Shown here: in pieces, positions 1-13,833 of the stretch
How the letters are laid out: each line of letters opens with the position of its first letter
How positions within the stretch are numbered: position 1 is the first letter of the stretch
The notes under the pieces: generated by a model
What the model was told of the DNA's origin: nothing
What the model saw: the letters and a program-made list of their open reading frames with translations, nothing else
The model's database searches: none
Assembly: GCA_020226215.1 (NCBI GenBank)
Contig: CM035233.1
Coordinates: 9,486,001-9,550,000 of the forward strand
Direction of reading: 5' to 3'
Length of the DNA stretch: 64,000 nucleotides
DNA from: Sindora glabra
Lineage: Eukaryota > Streptophyta > Magnoliopsida > Fabales > Fabaceae
Position numbers and translations under genes: made by a program

Positions 1-1854
1 CAGAAACATCAGCAAAAGATAGAATAATTGGACAAACTAAGCATGATTAATAGTCAAACTGGGAAAAAAATATGTTACTGTTTTTAGATAAAACAATAAC
101 ATCGACTAAAAATAACATATCAATCAATGCAACACCAGTAATGTAACAGTAACATCGAGTAAAACTAAAGTTCATTGTACCAAAAAAAAGGTGTTGGATT
201 CGATGTTTCTGTTTGGTATCAGAAGAGTGAAACTGTTTCTATTTGCATCTATGACAGCAAGCTGCCAAAAAATAATAGAACATGTGTGATCCATGTTTCT
301 ATTTGTTATGTTAACAAAAACATAAAGTTTAGCGATAGTAACATGTGACAAACATTCATTGTTCTAATTTCTAGGGTTTCATTTCAATATAGATACTATA
401 CATATATAAAGGTACACACAGATGAAAATAGTCACATTTTTAGTCAATTTAGTGCCAAGACAATCAAAGTACACAAACCATATAATAGGATGTAGTGTTT
501 ACCTTTTGACGACCCATTCTGGTGTGTCATTTTGTGGGTTATTACTATTTTGGACTAGCTGAAAAATGACAAAAGGCTAGAAATGATGACTTCTAATGAT
601 ATAGTGTCGGATGATTTGTATTGCTGCAATTTTCGACGATCTCTATAGTGGTTTCGTTCCTTCTTCTGAGTTACTTCGTTGGTTCTCTATTTCTGTTTCG
701 GGACTTTTAGTGTTCCTGAAACATGGAGCAGGTGTGTCGTTTTGTTTATGAATATTTTAGTAAATCTGAACTTACGGATGAACTTGGTTAAAAGAAAGCT
801 CGCTTGGGGTACCGCAATGCAATAAATTGCACATAATGGTATCAACCTGATTTTTGCCCTAAAAAATATGAGCTTATAAGAATTTGATTTGATAGGGTGT
901 AAATCTAATGAGCCAAGCTTGAATGTATTGGAACTGGTCCGTGAAACTATTTCTTTTTTTCAAAAAAATATGTTTAATTATTTAAATAATGTTTATGCTA
1001 AGAAGATAACTCATTAATTATTTTTATATCATGACTCAATATAAAATATAATCCAATTGTTAAAAATTAAATTCATTTATTCAAAATAATTAAATATAAT
1101 AAAAATATAAATAAATAATAAATATAAAAATACAATAAATAATGAAAAGTAAAATATAAAATTTATTAAAAAAGAAAAAAAAGATTGGCTGTAAGTCCTT
1201 TTGAATGAGCCATCCTTGTTGCCTACGAAGGCCAATTTCATAATGACTAGGTGGCCTATAACTAACATGATATTATATAGAATAATAATACTTATATATG
1301 TATTTGTAATTTAACCTTTTAACAAATTCTTATATTATAGTTTGGCTAAGTTCCGATACTAATACAATAACAATATATGATAATGCAAAATAAATTTTTA
1401 TGCTTTGGTTGAAAAATAATTGACTAATCAAATAAGTCGAATATTATTTGATTTTTTTTATTCAAGTAAAGTTTCAGACTAAATTTATTATAATTCATTT
1501 TTATAAAAAGAGTTCATTAAATATTGAAGTCCACATGAATAGATAAAAGAATAATTATAACAAAGTCATTGGTCAAAAAATACAAATTCTAAAAATTTTC
1601 ATAATTATTAATGTATACCTTATTTTTTCTTCATTTAAAAATTATTGATATAATTAAGTAAATTCTTAACATCTCATGTCATGTTAATTTGAGACCAACC
1701 AATGCCATTTTTTTGTGAAAAAGAGCTCTATGAGGTATATATTGATTGCTTAAACTTCTTGTTTCACACAATCAGTCTATGACCCAACTCTTCACATCCA
1801 AAGATGATGAACTTGCCAATTAACCAAAATCATAATTCTAAACAATGGATTATA
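1..1854. other. intergenic, no gene recognised
   Basis: No open frame of substance. Positions 500-760 are noticeably less AT-rich than the surroundings and on the minus strand look like a leader followed by a short Met-starting frame near 531 that meets a GT donor-like site; I cannot link it to any gene. From 900 on the sequence is extreme AT with short runs of A and T. Confidence 0.5.
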
Positions 1855-2712
1855 TCTACTATTGATTGTTTCCACCTAACAAAGAAAAGATATCAACACA
1901 TTTTTTGTCCCTGGTCCACCTCAAACTCATCAACAAAAGGATTTTATTATGGTTGTTACTGATAGATATTTTTTTTAAACTAACTTACTTCATAAGATGT
2001 TGCAAAACCAATGATGTTACCCACACTGTTGAATTCTACTTTCCAAAAATTGTGAGACTTCATGAAATTCTCAAGATAATTACTTTTGATAGAAACAAGA
2101 TATTCATAAACCATTTCAAGTGAACTTTATGAAGGAACATAGGCACTCACCTCCAATTCAATTTTACAAGTTACCCCCAAATTGAAGATCAAACTAAAGT
2201 TATAAATGAAGTCCATTATGAAACTTCATTAGGATGAATCTTCACCAATAAATCTTGTACTTTCCTAGGTCAAATGTTCTTATAACAACTCCTTCAATCA
2301 AGCTATTGGAAAATGTCCATGTGAAATAATCTATGAAACCTATCATCTTAATCCATTAGAACTTCTGTCAATATTATCATTCAAACATTATAGTGCTAAT
2401 GTAGATAAACAAGCTAAAAAGATCAAGAAGCTACATGAACAAGTGTAAGAAACAATTAAATGTTACATTGACATATATAAAAGTTAATATGATAAGCATC
2501 GAAAAAAGTTCACATTTAATAAAGGAGATTAGGTTTGAAATCATCTTTGAAAAGAAAGCTTTCTTAATCAACATAATGATAAACTTTCTCCTATAGTAGA
2601 TGAATAATTTTAAGTTAAAGAAAACATTAATAATAATGCTTATAAGATCAAGTTCATGGATAATTATAAAGTTTTCTCTATTTTCAATGTAATTGATTTA
2701 TCACCTTACTAA
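1855..2712 (+). pseudogene. Ty3-gypsy retrotransposon integrase remnant
   Basis: Decayed pol C-terminus of a Ty3-gypsy LTR retrotransposon. Integrases of this type insert the element cDNA into the host chromosome. Seen in sequence: a core-domain stretch around 1950-2120 containing VVTDRY, then (after a frameshift in the T run near 1965) the frame with FPKIVRLHEILKIITFDRNK, the usual region of the catalytic acidic residues; then, past several stops, a C-terminal stretch near 2600-2708 reading NAYKIKF...FNVIDLSPY, the conserved tail found before the chromodomain or 3' end of gypsy pol. Many stops and at least one frameshift, so not functional. No LTRs could be paired with it. Family call is firm; lineage is not. 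Confidence 0.8.
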
Positions 2713-3709
2713 AATATTAAGATTAACTCAATGATAGGTTTTCTCCAACAAAGGGAAAGTGAAATAAAGGCTAACTTGCTCTCTCACAAAGGTTAGCTTA
2801 CTTTGTTTGTTCTTCATCCTAACTTACCCTGCTTTATCATATTTGCAACTCAAAGTTACTACCAACCACCTTAGTCAGCCAATCTCTATCAACTACCAAT
2901 CATCTTTAGCTTATAATATCACACCATTGACTTGAACTTTATTGTATTATCATTCTCCAATATTTTGTGCAAATAAAATTTATTTTCTAAATATATTTTA
3001 ATTCAAATTTAATGCTTAACATGCATTAAGTTTTAAAAGTAAATACATTCTTTCTATTTATGTATCTTAAGTCTAGTCAACTAAATGATTTTTTTGCTCA
3101 AATATTACCTTAGTGAGGTTATGAATCTTGTTAAAATTGGCAAACTTTCTAATCAAACTTGCTCCTAAGCCATGTCATATTATTTTTTCCTTCACACTCT
3201 TATCTTATTTTCATAATAATTCATTCAATTTATCATCTTTCATTCAATAATGGTAAGTTAAAGCAAAAATGAAAGTCATTAAAGACCAGGCTGCAAAGCT
3301 AGGACATAGCAATGTTACTTGTAAGGGACTAGTTTCCAAGCTTACATGTCACATATAGATCTAAACTTTAACAAGGCTAAGTTTTCCTTGAATAGTAATT
3401 AGGAGACGGAAGTTCATTCCATATAAGTTTTTATCCTTTTTCATAGGTTTAATATACTCCTATTTTATTTTCATCTTAACTTGTTTTCCTTTCTTTTTTT
3501 TTTTTTACACAAGAACTTATTAACTTATAAAAAAATCTAGTAAGTTCTAATGAACATCAAATATAGGATTTACAACTTTCCAAATTTAAAACCATGTGTG
3601 GTAACAACCATTAGACAAGAACACCTTAGTTATCATTTTTTCAATTGGTTGAATATTCGATAAAAGGAATGCATTTCAATCCCACCCTTACTACCAATAA
3701 TAAATTTTA
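2713..3709. other. no gene seen; probable retroelement 3' flank
   Basis: Follows directly on the gypsy pol remnant and may hold its untranslated 3' part. Contains a T run near 3490-3506 and nothing that I can read as coding. Confidence 0.4.
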
Positions 3710-4242
3710 GGAAGAAAAATATAGTTTGCCCCCTTGAAGTTATATTGAGCGACAAATTATCCTCTTTATCTTTAAAAACCTACAAATTGCATCCTTAAAT
3801 TTCTTAAAAATTACAAATGATCCCTTAAGAGTTAAAGAAACTATGAAAATATTAATTTTAACTTTGAACAAGTAAATGTATTATATATATTTTATTAAGA
3901 GACTTATATATTCACCAATAAGGCATGAAATTTGAATAAAATGCCTTCATTTATCACAAAAAATGAGTTTTATTGTATAAGTTTGAAAAATATTAGATCA
4001 ATAATGTGTTCAATTTAAATTTTGTACCTTATAGGAAAAGAAATATGACCTCAATAATATAACATATTTACTAGTTTACAATTAAAATCAATAGTCAATT
4101 AACCTATTCATATTTTTTTAAACTTTAAGGGGACAAATTGTGGCTTTTTTAAAATTTAAGAGTTTAATTTGTAGGTTTTCAAAGCTTAAAAGGCTAATTT
4201 GTCACTTAGTAAAACTGCAAGAGTGTAAAACTTATTCTCCAC
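3710..4242. mobile_element. long-TIR MITE, MULE-like
   Basis: A 533-bp non-coding element with terminal inverted repeats of roughly 110 bp. The left arm (3721 on, atagtttgcccccttgaag) and the reverse complement of the right arm (ending near 4233) align through acaaatta and aaaacctacaaatt blocks. Imperfect 9-bp flanks taaatttta (3701-3709) and ttaatttta (4243-4251) would suit a Mutator-type target duplication, with one mismatch. No internal ORF. Confidence 0.7.
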
Positions 4243-4267
4243 TTAATTTTATAAAATAATGTGCACT

Positions 4268-4830
4268 TATGCATACCTAGTTATTAGACATAGCCATTTA
4301 GATTAAAAATTTTATAAAATGATCTTTCTAATAATCAACATTTTTTTTTCAAAAATAGTTAAAGGTTTAATTCAACATAGACTTTGACATTAGCCTCTAT
4401 AGTTATAACAAAGTTGGTACTAGATTTAGTTATTTAAATGATAAAATTTATATAATAAATTTTCTAATTTAGGTTCATAAGATGTTTTTAATCAACAAAC
4501 TTAAAAATTATTTTTTCTTAAGCAAAAAATAGAATATTAATTAAGCATATGCTATGCATTAACATGTATAGTTATAATTAAGTTAGTACTAGAATTAGCA
4601 ATTTAGATTAGTAAAATTTATAAAAATACTTTCTTATTAAAATTTACTAGATGATATTTATTAATAAACTTTTTTTGCTTGAAACAACTAGAAAATTAAC
4701 TATGTATGAAATATGATATTAAACAATATATTAATAGTGTTGAATATTAAAAAGCTATTTAGAAAAATAATAAAATTTATAAGATTAATTTTTCTAATTT
4801 AGGTTTTTCAAGATTATTTTTTGTTTTTAA
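4268..4830. repeat. degenerate tandem array, period about 165 bp
   Basis: Four diverged units are visible. Landmarks are tagttataa near 4400 and again near 4569, each followed by tagtac/tactaga, a taaaatttata block and ttttctaatttagg; partial copies sit near 4270 and 4730. Identity between units is low, so unit borders are approximate. Confidence 0.45.
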
Positions 4831-7800
4831 TTAAAGATTAATTCTTTATTCTTTTTTTAATACACAAAGAAAAGTATGAAGAGTAAAGAAATGAACCAAA
4901 AATAACAATAAGGACTTGAAACATGAGGAATAGTTAGTTACAAAAGTAAGGAAAATAAGTTTTTTTTTTCAGTACTCAAGAAACAATTACAAGAGTAAGG
5001 ACATGAATTTGAAATAATAACAATGATTTGAAACAACATAAAACCTAAAACATAAATACAAATAAAAAAATTAACATAAGAAAATTTTCTAATATGTTAA
5101 ATTTCAAGCATAATTTTTCATATATGTCTGGTGGTTAATTGAGTTTTATTAAAATAAACTTAATTGTGTCTCTTAATACTTCTTTAAAAATATTAGAAAA
5201 GGAGGTGTGCTTGTTGCTTTTGTAAATAGTAGTTAAGATCATATGTAACTCTTATAAGTTGAAAGGGCAAGAACCATCTCTCATATAAGAGAATTTGCAA
5301 TCTCTTCTTTCATGGGATTTAAAGGAAGCATCTTGCTTGTGAAGTTGTTTAGTATCATTCTATAGTGGTTACTAAAATTTTCAAATTATAAAGCCTAACT
5401 TAGATTAGGATTCAAGTTTTCCATTTCTTTTAAGAAAAAATGCAAAATATTTCTTTTCAACTTTAAGTTATTGCATTTAATACCCAACATCTGCCTTGTG
5501 AGCAATTTGAAAGGCAAACATACTTGGTTTAATATAAAACTTCATGGAAAAATCAAGTATGTGTGGAGGCCATGTGACTCAAATTTACGGTTTAATTTAA
5601 CTTATGTGTCATTTTTTCCTCATTTAGTTTTATTTTAGTTATTTTAAAAAGGTTAGTATGTCCAAAAAGTACATGGCTATAATTTTCACATTTTTATCTT
5701 CATGTTGGTATAATATAACACTTGGATTCTTTTTGAAACTATGGAAAAAACCTTATATGAATCCAATTTATCATTTATAAATAGATTTGTAGCATAATTG
5801 CAAAAATTAGTAGTTGTAGGTGTTAAATGCAATTACTACAAAGTTAAAAGGATAATTTGCATTATTTTTTTTATTTAGAGTTCTAAGTCTTAAAGTAACT
5901 TAGATTTTTTTTACCGATGTCTTTCATTAGTAAAGGACAAAAAAGGCTTAGAAATTATAGAAGAATACATTAGTGAAATCAAATACACATTGCAAGCAAA
6001 GGCTTGATTCCATTAATAAAGATCATAATTATACACAAAAAGTTTAAGATAAAGCTAAAAATTTACCAACCAACTAAACATTAAAATAAACAATATTAGT
6101 TACAAAACACTAGATTTAAAATCAAATCCACCTAAACATTACAATAAAAGTTCCTTAGAACTATTATCATCCATCCAAAATTGATTAGGTCGGAATCTAA
6201 TTGATATGAACAATTCCAATAATACTGTTTACTATGCTTTTATACAAGTTCTCATTGGATTTATCGCCACTTTACCATTACCATTATCCTTATTATATAA
6301 ATTTCCAACTTTGCACCATACTAACCATATCAAGTCTATACCATAACCTTATGAAAGGATTTAGAGAGTTTCTAGTCAAGAAAACTAATCATTCTACATT
6401 TATCTTTCTAACAAGGTTTGACTAAAATTTCATGGATACCTAAGTATAAGATTGCTCATTTTAATAGCTTGTAAGACACATTCTTATGCTTTTCTGCACT
6501 TCCCTTTAATCCCACCACACAACGATGATTTAATCATTCCACCTTCAATTCTCTTGCAATACTAATACTTAATTTGTATAGTATTAAAGTCTTGTTAAAA
6601 TACCTTTAGTCAATTTTGTTTAATTATTCTCCTAGAGAAGCTATTTTTTAAGGAGTCATAAAATCAAACTCATTCTAATTTAATGAATACACCATATGAT
6701 CAACAATTATATCCATGTATCCAATTCATCAAAGATTGTACTTGCCAAATGATCAAAGCATTCTAAAATTTTATTAACATGCTAAAATATAAATAAACCT
6801 ATAGCCAAAACATGCTTTTTCAACTTAACAATATTTTACAATTCCTTTCTATGCATTACCTTTTAGAGTAAATCTACCACACAAAATTAAATATCCTAAG
6901 CAACTTAAGTATTTTGTATAGATAAGGTTTACTTTAAAAATTAAATATCCTATTTGTTAAGGCTACTAGTTTATTAAGTCCTCAAAAGCCTATGATGAGT
7001 AAAACCATTAATTTGGGATTTGCAAGTAATAGTTAAACATGATCTTGTCACTTACCCTAACCTTCACAATGTCACTTATGCAAATAATGTCTTCTATAAC
7101 AATATATCTAACTCAAAATTAATAACAACAATATTCATAATTATATTATCATCAATATTGATATACACTCTTATAATAATACCAATGATAGTATTAATAA
7201 TGAAAATAACAATATTATTTATACTATTATAAATGATGATGATAACGATAACAATAACACTAATATTATATTAATAATATTTGTAGCATACACATGGCAT
7301 GATAATGGCTATAAGGTGACATTAATACTAATAAATGAACAAACTGTTTAATTAATCAATTTAAAAGACATAGGTATTTCAAACTGTGACACACTAAAGG
7401 CTTGGTTAAGATCATAACATCATATAAGACCTCAAATGTTTACTTCTTAAGGTTATACCGCTAAATGTATTCTCTAACAAAGGTTACTTCTATTACCCAA
7501 TCACTTTTCAAATTCTAATTTTCTCTCTTTAACATAAGTAACTATAGTAAAACATGTAGTTACTTAGATGATAATCATCTTTAACATTATCAAAGGAATT
7601 AGGTCCTCAAAGGTTAGGTGTCGTTGAGGCTAACAAATTTACATCATTGTCTTACAATCCTTATTTCAAAATTAATTATTGCAATGCATAATTTAAATAT
7701 AGTCCTTTCTTTACATTTTTTAGACTCATCCTATAAAGAATGCTCTACTAGGTGTCAACTAATTTCAACATCTCCCTAATATGAAGTTTTAGTCAAGTAG

Positions 7801-9297
7801 AAGGTTCTCAAGACAATCTTATTGATTTAAGAATATATGGGAACATGAAGCTTAAGGGTAGCCATAGGAGTTCCTTTGACACATATATTTTTTTTTTAAA
7901 CAAGGCACCTCAATAATTATTTGCCCTACCAAACTATACTTAAAATAATTTCCAACTTTTTTAATGATATTATTTTTATGTCTCTACAATGCTATACCAT
8001 CCTATGCATCCTTGATTCTCTATTAATTGCACTTAACTATTACTTCTTGCATATTAACAATCAACCCACAAGTTCTCACTCTTTACCCTTCCCCTATTAT
8101 AATCATAATATAACCCTTTAATCCATACAAGTTCATTAACCCCATACATAATTTATATGCTCTACTTTAGAGTATAAAAGTTTCATTCCTTTTTACACCC
8201 ACCAATTACTAGTTATACTAGTATATGAACTATCTCAAGGTTGCTCCCCATACCTATACCATTATTTTATGACTTCCAAGCACACTACTCAAATGCCTTT
8301 TGTTAAATTTTCACAACCATATGATGATTCATGCTGTTCAACCTATTGTTACTAATTCCTTTATATTATCCTTTCAACTTCTAACCATTATTTATTTGTG
8401 CCATATTGATGGCTTAATTTTCTTGTCATTACACCTTATAAGTTTAGCTACCCATCCTCCTAGCTTTCATAAAGTAAAGTCCTGTGTCTTTACCATATAA
8501 AGGATTTTTATACTATTATAATCATATTAACCCACTAATACCTTGATTTCATTAAGGCCCATAGACTCTCCCAAAAGTTTAAATTCATGGCTTTATATAT
8601 TTTGCATAGACTTCCAATTATTTGTACCTTACCACAATAAGGGTCACCCACTTAGTACTAATCTAATTACATATTAGTTAGATAGTCAAATATCACTTTT
8701 ATGACGGCATAAAGTTATGAATCTAACACTAGTATTGATAAATTTTTAGCCTAATCATCTACTGTATCCATTTAGAAGATGTGATTTTTGAAACTATGTA
8801 ATTAATTATGTTTTAAAATTCTAGTTCCTTTGTATATTTTACAGAAATTCCGAAGGGCTATCTTAGTCATTTGTATTTACATATTTGCAATTTCTTAGAC
8901 ATCCACACATCCCTACTTAGTTGATAAGCCATAAAACTTACACTTACAACTTTTATTATTCACTTGTTGGTAGGGCTCGAGGTTGTATCACCTATTCCCA
9001 ATATTCATGGATTAAATGCCTAAAGTGCATGGAAGGCATGTCATACCATCTAACTCATCCAGACCTTATCTATAAAATTTACGAGATCTATAGGTTGTTA
9101 TCTCCCCATATGCTTTAAAGAATTTGATATCTATCTTTATAGGTAGTTAAAGTTTCATGACCTCTATTACCTTCTATTTTGGTACCTAATCGTTTCATAT
9201 TAGCTCAAAAATGAAATGCATGAAAATTCACTTATTAAGAAGTTAAGTGTCACTACTCTATATGGCTCAATGATGACTTTTCTCATGCCATCTAAGT
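4831..9297. other. gene-free AT-rich stretch
   Basis: No coding frame recognised on either strand. Small frames around 6234, 7020, 7921, 8300 and 8921 have no domain-like content and are broken by the usual density of stops. Positions 7115-7280 are simple-sequence-like (runs of ata, aat, gat and aac triplets). The stretch 8900-9120 is slightly richer in GC and may be old retroelement leader, but I cannot assign it. Confidence 0.5.
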
Positions 9298-9868
9298 TAG
9301 GGATAACAAAATTTTGAATTTAGGATTTGCCTTATGAATTTTTCTTTAATAAGGAACAAATATAGTATGACAACTTACCTCACAGGGCAAATTTTTAACC
9401 TAAACCAAATTTTGAAAATAGGGTAATAGAAGCTTGATTTACCCTATAGCGCTTTGTAACTTTAAAATTACATTTTAACTATATAATTTATGTATGTATG
9501 TATTAATATATGTAATATTTTTAGTAATTTAACTATTAAAAATACTTTTTAAAGATTTTATTTTTAATTTTTTTAATTTGATTATTATATTTAATTTTTT
9601 TAAGAAAAGAATAATATTAAAATTAAAAAAGTTTTACTATTTATAGCTTGAGATTGTTGAATAAATTATATCCATTTTTAGATCTATATTATCACACTAT
9701 AATAAATATTATTATTACTTTTTTTATGAATTTCTAATACATAGATTTTAAATTTTTTGCCATTTTTTTTTAAAAAATTATTTTCTAGGATTTCTTCATA
9801 GAGAGATAGGGCAATATAAGGTTAATCTATCCCCACCTCACCTTTGCCTTGCTCCATTGCCATTCCTA
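9298..9868. mobile_element. hAT-type non-autonomous element (MITE)
   Basis: Left end tagggataacaaaattttg and right end ccattgccattccta, whose reverse complement is taggaatggcaatgg: imperfect terminal inverted repeats of the taggg-atggca kind seen in many plant hAT MITEs. The interior is non-coding, with a C-rich block just inside each end and an extremely AT-rich middle. The flanking 8-bp target duplication expected for hAT is not recognisable. Confidence 0.6.
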
Positions 9869-11639
9869 ATCCGGATTTATGGAAGAAACCTAAGAAACTA
9901 CCTTATTTATCCATCAATTGGCTCACTGAAACCCTTACTTTTATGTTTAACTTAAGTCATAATTCAAACCATCATCACAGCATTCCAACATTATAAAAAT
10001 TTAAGTGTTGTGCTACCATCACATAGTCGAGGTTATCGAGACGTTTTGTATACACATAACTATTCATTTGATCAAATATATTCATCAACTCCTAAAATAA
10101 TCCAATTGTTAATTCATTTCAAACATGATTATAACATAAACTAAAAATCTTTGTTTATTAGGATGTTACAATGAATCTAAACAAAAAGAAAGAAAAAACT
10201 CATATAGGTCATCTTCAGTTACTTATGGTAAAAAAAGGCCTATAAAGATCATGGCATATGAAAGGTCAATTATAGGTTTGTTTGTGTTCCCTTTTGATAG
10301 TTGTTGGCCTACTATTAAGGGCCTAAAATTTACACCATTTACTTAAACAATTGGAGATATTTACATCATGATTTCAAATAACATGCAATGCTCTTAAGTT
10401 CTAAACCATGCTTTATATCACCTTTATTACCACTTATCCCAAGGCATGTGATCAGCCTATGGATTCATTTACATGATAAACTACTAATCTTTTCTAAATG
10501 CATCTAAATCCATTTATCACATGCAATTATGATTTTATAAAGGAAAGAATGTAATTTTTGAAAACTCATTATGAAACAAATAAAATATATTTCTTTTTGT
10601 GCAACTATTCCTAATGTCCAAAAACTTACCTTACCATCAAAATTATCAAACGAGCCTGCTTTTGATCTATTTAACAAGTCAGCACCTAAAAATACAAATC
10701 CCTAAAGAGAAAAAGAAAATAAAACAATAAAAGAAAGAAGAAGTTTCTATGAAACTCATTGATTAAGCAATAATTAACAAAAAAAATTAATAAAATATAA
10801 TTGTACCATAAAATAGAAATTTCAATAGGATCCTAAGAGAAACATCTAATCTTTCATCCAAGAATATGAGTACACTCCCATGTCTTTGCTAAGGAAGGGG
10901 AAGAATTTCTAATGAATTAACTTGCCTATTAGTAAGCTAATTATATATGCACATAAATTTAGATCCCGAGTAAGGTTTTTTCAAGCATTTACCCAATTAT
11001 GGGCTTAATCAAATAAAATTACAAAATTAAGTTAGAATTTGAGTAGAACATTACTCAATTAATATAGAGGAGATGAATAGAAGATAAAATCAAGATTTGT
11101 GTGCTTCTAATCAAGCAAAATCAATAAGATTTAAAGTCAGGATTCAAAATTCCTCTTTCAAGTAAAACCCTTAGCCATTCTCAATCTAAAGGGAAATAGA
11201 ATCATCCTTCTTAGAATTTAATATCTAAGAAGACTTACCTTAGTTAGATTGAGGAGTAAATGCAATTTATGAGGGTTGGTAGCCTAGATTGTTGATAAGA
11301 GAAGGAGAAAAAGAAGATGATCAAAGGGAAGATAGGGAGAGTGGGAGTATTAGAGAAATATGGGAAATAATAGGTTAGGTTTTCAAATATAAAAAAGGTA
11401 GAGGAGTTAATGGTAGAGTTGGAATATGTCTTAAATCCCTTTATACACACTAACTCACTTATAATTATGCTTTTAAGTATTTCATTCCATACTAAACTTA
11501 TATTTCATATTTTATCACAATAGGTTTTCATTATTTCTTGGGCAATATTTCACTTTCATATTTAACCATACAATAAGGCAACTATTTTTCATGCAAAATA
11601 ATTTTTAATTATTTTTAAATAATTTTAAGAGGTGTAATG
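9869..11639. other. no gene; possible old LTR end at 10169
   Basis: The string ggatgttaca ends near 10169; read on the minus strand it starts tgtaacatcc, the common 5' start of Ty3-gypsy chromovirus LTRs. No partner LTR, primer-binding site or polypurine tract was found. The region 11240-11450 is purine-rich on the plus strand and produces a chance minus-strand frame. Nothing coding. Confidence 0.35.
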
Positions 11640-11859
11640 TTTTGTTAGTAATACATGTCTTAATACAGCTTTCTAGTAAATATATAAAGAAAATATAGTT
11701 CTTTTCCAACCAAATAACATTTGAATAAAATTAGACTTATATGTTGGTACATTTAAAGAATAGTTCATATGAGTTTTTTTTTTTTTTTTGAGTCATGATT
11801 AATTGGATATGTAGATACAAAATATTTTGTCCACACAAAATTTGATTTTATATTGTCAT

Positions 11860-12700
11860 TTATTCACTTATAATGGTACATCTATATCATGCCTCTTGAT
11901 AAAATAAATTACAGATACGATTTCTCTAGCATGTATGAAGCATGTCAAGGATCAATACTTGATAAACATGTGTCATATCTTTTAGGGAAGAAATTTTGCC
12001 AAATCCATATGAAGACAACACTTTGTGTAAAGTTCAATTAGAAAATAATACATCAAAGGAGATCCAAAAAAAGAATTATATCTCATCAAAACTCTTTCTC
12101 ATGCTCATAAAAAGATTATGGTAATATTTCATCATGACAATAAATTTGTTCAAATAATCATTAATTGAATTGCTAACAAAGGCATTAACTCAAAGGTATC
12201 CAATGATATTCTTAGCAGGGGAGTCATGTTTACATCACACTTTTTTTCCTTAATTATGATTTTTTTTCATTGGGTTTTCCCTATCAAGATTTTTAATGAG
12301 AAAAATTATTCGCTAAAAAAATAAAATACTTTTTCTTTCATTGAAATTTTTTTCCCCTTGGAAAAGTGGAAGTTTTAATAAGGTATATTTTTTTACAAAA
12401 TGGATATTTAAGGAAAGTTTTATAAATACTTATTTATATGGAGATTCAAAAAATATTTTCAATTTATTTATTAATTATAATTGAGATTTGTTCAATAGCT
12501 AATTATAATTAGTTAGTGATAAGTTATCAATCAATAATATTTGTCAATTGATGCATTGGATTTATATATACAGATATTACAAGAAGGATTCTATATATTC
12601 AGAAATAAGGAAAACTCTTCATACTCTTTTCTATACTCTTCATCCATTTTTCTACTGTTTGAGTCCTACTTTCATTACATACATAGATTTGATGTGTTAT
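11860..12700 (+). mobile_element. Ty1-copia-like 3' end / LTR region, decayed
   Basis: Positions 11880-12190 carry broken plus-strand coding-like sequence; 12240-12310 has the t-rich stretch with cattgggttttccctatcaa and ttttaatgag that is typical of plant copia non-coding or LTR DNA. A TATA-like box (tttatatatacag, near 12561) lies upstream of a pyrimidine-rich leader ending near 12680, as in an LTR promoter. Borders are not defined and no target duplication was found. Confidence 0.45.
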
Positions 12701-13035
12701 GAATTTATGGTACAAAACTTGTAATATTTTAAATTTTTATTTTCATCTACAAGTTTTTTAAAATTGAAAATGAATAATTTATAGGCATGTGAGTTTAAAC
12801 TCTTTTAAACCTAGAATTGTTATTTTGAGCTAAGAAACTATTTGAACTTAAATTCTCATTTCAACTATTTGCGTTTTTTATTAATTAGTTCGTTTAAGAC
12901 TAGTCCATATGAATAAATAAGACTAATCCATTTAACTCAAATCCCTACACAACTCATTCCCCCTCATACTCCTTTCTCCTTAGACACAAATAATAATAAT
13001 AATAACCTAAACATACTCTTGACACTTCAAGAAAG

Positions 13036-13357
13036 ATAAAATGTATTTGAATATATTTTTATTTTCATATTTTAAACAATTATTTTTATTTTTAAAAATT
13101 AGTTTTGAATTAAAAATAAAAAATATAAAATATATTTCATTTAATTAAAAAATATATATTCCATTCAATTACAAAACTAACATAAAAAATAAAAGAATAG
13201 GTTAAGGAAATATCTAAATTATTTATATTATTTATTTTTAAATTATATATTTAAAATTATAATTTTTAAAAAAAGATTCACATTTTCAAATAAATTCATT
13301 TTTTAAATTAAAAATAAAAATATTTTTTTTAAAAGCAGTGCTCATACAAACCCAAAA
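13036..13357. mobile_element. AT-rich MITE, same family as 20088-20400
   Basis: Starts near tgtatttgaatatattttta and ends near tgctcatacaaaccc. Ends and the taaaaataaaaa-rich interior resemble the better preserved copy at 20088-20400, but this copy is more diverged. Confidence 0.45.
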
Positions 13358-13833
13358 TTTCTCCTTGCCATGTACTCCCTTTTGTTTCTTTCTCCCCTCT
13401 CCTTGCTATAAGAGTGCAATAGTATAATAGCATAAGAGTATTTCTCCTTTCATTTGAATTCAAACAAAAACAAGATATACAGATTAATTGTCTTGTCGTT
13501 CTCCAAACTAAAAGCGCTCTCCTCTTTGCCTATTATTAAGGGTTTTCCCTGACTCTGCCTTGATCTCTCAGATTGACAAACAATTGAAGCACCACATTAA
13601 GCTAGGGATCATTCTGATATTTTAGTTGCAATTTGGAAATGCTCCTGAGTTCGTTCCAATCACATTTGCTTTTTCATTGGTCAACAAATTTAATTCAATC
13701 TTTGAAAATGGCTTCCGTGTATAGGAAACAGCAGTGACACCCATAGCTTCTTCCCTATGATATTAAATTAAATTTTGGGACACTAAACATTGCTGATGGA
13801 AGCATCCTGTCACGCCCATGCTCCATTTGCCCC
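13358..13833 (-). other. downstream region / probable 3' UTR of the pseudouridine synthase gene
   Basis: Base composition is closer to genic DNA than the MITE to its left, with no frame worth calling. It follows the stop codon of the tRNA pseudouridine synthase gene and probably includes its 3' UTR. No unambiguous AATAAA signal is visible, so the transcript end is unknown. Confidence 0.4.

Noticed and set aside
216..232. ttggtatcagaagag as an LTR primer-binding site (initiator tRNA-Met complement)
   Set aside because: Matches only the first part of the usual tggtatcagagc, and no LTR end precedes it.
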